A stretch of DNA of 64,000 nt from RI-153 sp963752935. GTDB lineage: Bacteria > Chloroflexota > Anaerolineae > Caldilineales > Caldilineaceae. The notes beneath the pieces are model-generated. The model was not told the origin of the DNA, did not search any database, and saw nothing but the letters and a program-made list of their open reading frames with translations. The DNA lies in the NCBI GenBank assembly GCA_963752935.1, contig CAVWAL010000014.1:186001-250000 (forward strand), written 5' to 3'. Shown piece by piece: positions 59,878-64,000 of this stretch (its first letter is position 1; every line of letters starts with the position of its first letter). The position numbers were made by a program, and so were the translations under genes.

Positions 59878-61041
59878 TTACCAGTTCGTATACGATCCAT
59901 CGCGCCGCCGTAGATGGGGCGCTTCCCACAACTGGAGTTCGGCCTTTTTGGCGCGGTCTTCGTTGAAGTCGATGCCCAGGCCCGGGGCGTCGGGGACAAG
60001 AAGGCGGTATCCGTCCTGTTGCATCTGCATGGGGAACCAATCAGGATCCTGGAAGTTGAGGGTCTCGGTGGGCGAGATGCGTACTTCGAGCCAGGAGAAG
60101 TTCGGCACAGCCGCCGCCAAATGGACAGTGGCCGCCGTGCAGATCGGCCCCAATGGATTGTGAGGCATGAGGTCGATATAGTGGGTCTCGGCCAGCGAAG
60201 CCACCTTCATCGACTCAGTGAGACCGCCTACGTTGCTGACGTCGATGCGGGCGAACTGGGTGATGCCGCGCTCGAGGTAGGGTAGGAATTGCCACTTGCT
60301 CGAAAATTCTTCGCCAATCGCAAAGGGCACGTCGGTCATGCTGCGCAGCGACTGGTAGGCTTCGGGGGATTCGTCGCGGATCGGTTCTTCGAGGAAGTCG
60401 AGGGTGCCCGACGGCATGCGCTGGCAGAACGACGCCGCTTCGGCCACGCTGAGCCGGTGATGGTAGTCGATGCCGAGGACAGGACCGGGGCCGACTTCCT
60501 CTCGCACTTTGGTCAACCATTTGGCCGTCTCACCCACCGACTCACGCGGCTCGAAGATATGGGCGGCGTCTCCATCCGTGCGGCCACCCATAATCCCGGT
60601 GCGGATAGCCGGCCAGCCCTGATCCACGAGCAGTTTGACTTGCTCGATCAGTTCGGGGCCACTGCGGGCGGAGGTGGTGGCGAAGCAGGGGATCCAGTCG
60701 CGGTGCTTGCCGCCGAGGAGTTGGTAGACGGGCACGCCCAAGGCCTTGCCGGCGATATCGTAGAAGGCGATGTCCAGCGCAGAAATCGCTGCCGCCAGGA
60801 CGCGCCCTCCTTCGAAGTATTGGCTGCGGTACATCTCCTGCCACAGGGCGCCGATCTGCATTGGATCGCGGCCAATCAAGAACTCCCGATAGTGCTTGAT
60901 GGCGCCGGCCACGGCCAGTTCGCGCCCGGACAAGCCCGACTCGCCCCAGCCGTAGATTCCCTCATCGGTCTCCACTTTGACGACCAGTTGATTGCGTGTT
61001 CCCACCCAGACGGGGTAGGGGATGATATCGGTGATGCGCAT
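59878..61041 (-). CDS. Enolase-superfamily sugar-acid dehydratase (galactonate dehydratase-like)
   Basis: A 387-residue member of the mandelate-racemase subgroup. Capping domain: VKVETDEGIYGWGESGLSGRE and ISALDIAFYDIAGKALGVPVYQLLGG. Barrel: LGIDYHHRLSVAEA (metal Asp followed by His), LDFLEEPIRDE (Glu), FAIGEEFSSKWQF (Glu) and PHNPLGPICTAA, the His-x-Pro-Leu-Gly-Pro loop of D-galactonate/related dehydratases. The usual K-x-K is not present (RTG). It would dehydrate a sugar acid to a 2-keto-3-deoxy acid. Between an aldo/keto reductase and fucosidases, L-fuconate is an attractive substrate, but this is inferred. AGGAG precedes the ATG. Confidence 0.88.
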   Translation of the reverse strand: MRITDIIPYPVWVGTRNQLVVKVETDEGIYGWGESGLSGRELAVAGAIKHYREFLIGRDPMQIGALWQEMYRSQYFEGGRVLAAAISALDIAFYDIAGKALGVPVYQLLGGKHRDWIPCFATTSARSGPELIEQVKLLVDQGWPAIRTGIMGGRTDGDAAHIFEPRESVGETAKWLTKVREEVGPGPVLGIDYHHRLSVAEAASFCQRMPSGTLDFLEEPIRDESPEAYQSLRSMTDVPFAIGEEFSSKWQFLPYLERGITQFARIDVSNVGGLTESMKVASLAETHYIDLMPHNPLGPICTAATVHLAAAVPNFSWLEVRISPTETLNFQDPDWFPMQMQQDGYRLLVPDAPGLGIDFNEDRAKKAELQLWEAPHLRRRDGSYTNW

Positions 61042-61100
61042 GGATGGCTCCTACAAGAGTGTGATTGGGGATTGAGTGCGTATTGGGGCGATGATGGGGC

Positions 61101-61168
61101 GACGAGATGACGGGATAATGGGATGATGCTCGACAAGACTCATCCTCCCATTATCGCATCATCTCATC
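61101..61168. repeat. Palindromic hairpin, GATGATGGG family (second copy)
   Basis: Arms at 61101-61128 and 61141-61168 pair at about 24 of 28 positions around a 12-base loop. It resembles the hairpin at 8966-9020. It is located between the aldo/keto reductase stop and the dehydratase start. Confidence 0.7.
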
Positions 61169-61177
61169 ATCACGCAG

Positions 61178-62107
61178 TTATCCCATCGCTTCCTGAAGTT
61201 GAGAGATTTTCTCCTGCCCAAGTAGTCTCTCCCCCGCTGCGGCGTTCATTTTTGCCTGTGCGGGGGATTTGGCGCCGGGGATGGTGACGGAGACGGCGGG
61301 GTGGCTGAAGGTGTAGGCGATGGCGGCGTCGACCATCTCCTGTCCGGGGGCGACGACCTGAGCCAGCCGTTCGACCTGTTCCACCTGTTGCTCGAATCGG
61401 GCGCGCTGTTTGGGATCGGTGGTCCACCCTGCGCGGACGGTGTCAGTGAAGACGCTGTCTTTCGTGTAGCGACCGGAGAGCAGCCCCTTAGCCAGAGGAC
61501 CACGCACCATGACGGCGATGCCGTGTTCTTTGCAATAGGGCAGAAAGGCGTCTTCGGGGGCACGGTTGAGCAGCGAGTAGTCGACCTGCACCACGCTGCA
61601 GGTGTGGTTGACGTTGAAGCGTTTGAGCACGTCGAGACTGTTGGTAGAAATGCCGTACGATCGGATGCAGCCTTCTGCCAGCAGCGCCTCGAATCCTTCC
61701 AGGTAGACGGTGGGGTCGTCGATGTCGCCCTCGTGACAGAGGACGGCGTCAAGGTAGTCGGTGCGCAGCCGGCCCAGGATGGCGTGTCCGCTGACGCGGA
61801 TGCTGTCTACGCCCGTCTTGGGGATGGCGCCGCCGGTGCGTTTGCCCCAGTTGCCGATCTTGCTGACCACGTAGACCCGGTGTCGAATCCCGGCCAGTGC
61901 CTGCCCCAGCCGCATTTCTGACAGCCCGTTGGGGATGCCGTACGACTCTGCTGTGTCGAAGAGATTCATGCCGGCGTCGAAGGCGGCCCGGATCGTCGAC
62001 CACGCCGTCACATCGTCGATTTCGCCCCACTGGTTGCCGATGTTCCACGTACCCAGACCCACCACGGTGACAGGCCAGCCGAGTTTGCCAAAGGGTTTGG
62101 TTTGCAT
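61178..62107 (-). CDS. Aldo/keto reductase
   Basis: A 309-residue AKR barrel. It starts MQTKPFGKLGWPVTVVGLGTWNIG. The catalytic tetrad is visible as D in NLFDTAESYG (with the Tyr two-to-four residues later), Lys in VVSKIG and His in VLCHEGD. NADP-site elements IRSYGIST, VQVDYSLLNR and VSVTIPGAKSP follow. The family includes fucose/aldose dehydrogenases, and in this cluster oxidation of L-fucose to the lactone is the likeliest job, though a general aldehyde reductase is possible. I used ATG 62107 (AAAGGA ten bases ahead); the frame is open to 62335 but overlaps the upstream gene. Confidence 0.9.
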   Translation of the reverse strand: MQTKPFGKLGWPVTVVGLGTWNIGNQWGEIDDVTAWSTIRAAFDAGMNLFDTAESYGIPNGLSEMRLGQALAGIRHRVYVVSKIGNWGKRTGGAIPKTGVDSIRVSGHAILGRLRTDYLDAVLCHEGDIDDPTVYLEGFEALLAEGCIRSYGISTNSLDVLKRFNVNHTCSVVQVDYSLLNRAPEDAFLPYCKEHGIAVMVRGPLAKGLLSGRYTKDSVFTDTVRAGWTTDPKQRARFEQQVEQVERLAQVVAPGQEMVDAAIAYTFSHPAVSVTIPGAKSPAQAKMNAAAGERLLGQEKISQLQEAMG

Positions 62108-62136
62108 GAGGAGTGTGTCCTTTCGTTGGTTCGAAG

Positions 62137-63493
62137 CTAGAGTACTCGATCGTCGGTCATCTGCTCTAAGATCTTGCGCGCAAAATACGTCACCATTCCC
62201 GCCAAATCTTGCCGTTGGCTGGGTTCGATGTGGCGGGCAATGGATTGGTAACTGATGAGATGATGCAGGGCCAGGATCGGCTGGATCTGCTGCCACAACT
62301 GGTGCAGGCGGTCGAGCGGCTCGAAGACGGTCCACGCTGTGAGATAGGCGTCGAGCAGTTGCTGTTGGACGGCTTGATCAGGTTCCCAAAAGATGTTCAG
62401 CATGTCCACAAAGGGGTGGGCAATGCAGACGTCAGTCCAGTCGAAGAGGGTGAAGCCGTCGGACGCGGAAGGCGACATTGCCCGTGTGCAGGTCGCCGTG
62501 GACCAGCGTCGCCGGCACCTTGAACTCTTCGATCTGTCGGCAACGTTGCTTGAGAAGAGGCGCCAGTTCGCGCCAGCGCGCCAGTTCGGCGTCGTCCAGT
62601 TTGAGGAATTCATTGTCCGTTAGCAACGGATCGATCTGCGCCGCCGTCCAGCCCAGTCTGCGATCCAGGCAGCCGGCGGCGATGAGGTCGTCGATGAGGC
62701 GACTGGATTGCACCTGGATTTCGGCGAACGCGCGCATCAAACGCAGCCGGCTTTCGAGGGGTGCTTGATGCTCCACGTCTCCCTCAAATGGAGCCAGCAA
62801 CATCCAGCGGCGCGGGCCGTCCACGGCCAGTGGCATCGGCACTTCGGCAGGGAAATGACGCGCCAGTTCGGCGGTGACCAATCCTTCGTTGCCGAAGAGT
62901 GGGATGTCGACGGTGGCTTTGAAGTAAAACGTTTTCTGCGTGGTGGTCCTGACGCGCAGGACGCTGGAGAGAGCCCAGGTCCGTACGACTTCGATCCGAT
63001 CCACGTTGCCCTCTCCAATCGACGCAAGCTGTGCCGAGATCCAGGAACGCATTTGCGCATACCAGCCGGGCTTGGCCCAGGGCGCGCGCAAGGAGGGCGC
63101 CGATCCGCCGGCCTTTTCGGCCAGGAATGCCTCGATCTGGGTGCGAAATTCGGGCTGGGCCAGTGGAATTTGCGCCAGATGGTCGGCATCGATCCACTCT
63201 CCGCGCACCGTCTCTGCCCGCGAAAGCAGCTCAAATTCCATCAAGGCATCGACGCGACGTTCCTCTTCAACTGTCTGATCCAGTACATAACGCAGCAGGG
63301 CAAGGTCTGCGCCCGTCATCGTTTGCAGCGCTTCCAGCGCCTGCTGCTGACGCAGCCACTGCTGTTCCTGCTCCTGGGCGAAGGCAGGTAGTGCATAGCC
63401 GGCCTGGGATGGCTGCAAGAGGACTTGGGCTTTGCCTGGCTGCGCAATCAGCGCATAGACGGTCACCTGCCAGGGGGATGCTGTTTCAGTCAT
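62137..63493 (-). pseudogene. Aminoglycoside-phosphotransferase-fold (APH) protein, one frameshift near 62466
   Basis: The frame from ATG 63493 has an N-terminal region of about 145 residues (WQVTVYALIAQPGKAQVLLQ..., possibly Nudix-like). An APH kinase fold follows with FYFKATVDIPLFGNEGLVTAELARHFP, DGPRRWMLLAPFEG and the catalytic loop LVHGDLHTGNVAF. There it shifts: the expected SDGFTLFDWTDVCIAHPFVDML continues in another frame to 62137. One extra base at about 62462-62470 accounts for it. Repaired, the protein would be about 450 residues. APH-fold proteins phosphorylate small hydroxylated substrates such as aminoglycosides, sugars or choline; within this cluster a sugar kinase role is conceivable. 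It is either a pseudogene or a sequence error. Confidence 0.8.
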
Positions 63494-63588
63494 GAGAGAG
63501 CCTTGTGTCGGAGCTGGACGGTGTCAGCATGCGGCGAGCGGTGTGGTGGTGAAATGGTGAGATAGATGATGAGATGATGGGCGTGCGG

Positions 63589-64000
63589 TTATGGGGTGAT
63601 GATGAGCGTGCGGCCAGCCTCGGCGCTGAGGACAAGGTCTTGGACGCCCGCCGCCCGTACGCGCACAGGGCCATCTTTGCTGGCGTGCACTGCGGCCCGT
63701 ACCAGTTTGCCGCCGGCCCATTCGATGTCTACGGTATAGCCGCCACGCGCGCGCAGACCGCTAACGTGTCCGCTCGGCCAGAGGGAGGGCAGCGCGGGCA
63801 GCAGGTGGATGAAGCCGGCGTGGCTTTGCAGCAACATTTCGGCGATGCCCGCGGTGGCGCCGAAGTTGCCGTCGATCTGGAAGGGAGGATGGGCGTCGAA
63901 TAAGTTGGCATAGACACCGCCGGCCTCACTGACGTGGCGTACATCTGACGGGACGAGTTTGAGCATGGTGTGCAACATACGGTAGGCGTGATCGCCGTCG
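63589..64000 (-). CDS. Alpha-L-fucosidase GH95, C-terminal fragment (continues beyond window)
   Basis: The last 137 codons of a GH95 enzyme; the start lies outside the window. Visible family blocks are DGDHAYRMLHTMLKLV, NLFDAHPPFQIDGNFGATAGIAEMLLQSH (active-site (alpha/alpha)6-barrel region with the catalytic-domain Asp), IHLLPALPSLWPSGHVSGLRARGGYTVDIEW and the C-terminal beta domain. GH95 hydrolyses alpha-1,2-linked L-fucose. It is on the same strand as the GH29, dehydratase and reductase genes downstream. Confidence 0.92.
   Translation of the reverse strand, partial: DGDHAYRMLHTMLKLVPSDVRHVSEAGGVYANLFDAHPPFQIDGNFGATAGIAEMLLQSHAGFIHLLPALPSLWPSGHVSGLRARGGYTVDIEWAGGKLVRAAVHASKDGPVRVRAAGVQDLVLSAEAGRTLIITP

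Overview
The window is about 64 kb of GC-rich bacterial DNA with dense genes on both strands. It has no rRNA, tRNA, CRISPR array, prophage or intact insertion sequence that I could recognise. The gene repertoire fits a filamentous Chloroflexota (Caldilineae/Anaerolineae-like) chromosome: LysM/GerMN surface proteins, three HlyD-type adaptors around a MacB-like ABC exporter, an MprF-type synthase, SPW-repeat and TIGR02587/TIGR02588 membrane proteins, alpha-L-fucosidases GH29 and GH95, and enolase-superfamily dehydratases. This placement is an inference from gene content, not from a marker-gene tree.

Layout. (1) 63-8286, minus strand: an ABC export operon (HlyD adaptor, SH3/beta-propeller secreted protein, ATPase, two paralogous long adaptors, MacB-type permease). 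(2) 8.4-10.7 kb: SpoU-type RNA methyltransferase and a LysM/GerMN surface protein. (3) 10.7-17 kb: an eroded region with a TPR remnant, an MprF gene whose flippase half is broken, a DUF1003 protein, an array of five 102-bp palindromic repeats and a frameshifted halogenase-like flavoprotein. (4) 17-33 kb: metabolic and housekeeping genes (three-module lipoprotein, enolase-superfamily enzyme, ABC-2 exporter, oligoendopeptidase F, MerR regulator with a clear autoregulatory promoter, prfC, erythromycin esterase-like protein, sugar isomerase), with several families of palindromic repeats between them. (5) 34-45 kb: a redox-rich segment. It holds a giant membrane fusion (Ig-like domains, Pro/Thr linker, polyferredoxin, [2Fe-2S] ferredoxin, pyridine nucleotide-disulfide-type flavoprotein) followed by a membrane Ser/Thr kinase, then a GH13 enzyme, dodecin, a Rieske-tailed FAD oxidoreductase and the TIGR02587/TIGR02588 pair. 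(6) 44.8-56.5 kb: smc and its partner, a lower-GC patch with a decayed gene and a pyrE-like gene, an M1 peptidase lipoprotein, a large FtsX-type permease and an alpha/beta hydrolase. (7) 56.7-64 kb: a LysM-hydrolase fusion and a minus-strand fucose-utilisation cluster (GH95, phosphotransferase-like gene, aldo/keto reductase, galactonate/fuconate dehydratase-like enzyme, GH29).

The strongest candidate for something undescribed is the fusion at 34179-38290 with its kinase neighbour. Its parts predict electrons moving from a pyridine nucleotide through FAD, [2Fe-2S] and [4Fe-4S] centres to the membrane, with an extracytoplasmic sensory or adhesive end. A second is the dispersed palindromic element seen at three loci and amplified fivefold at one of them. 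Single-base frameshifts interrupt four genes, including the normally essential smc, so sequence quality must be considered before any is called a true pseudogene.
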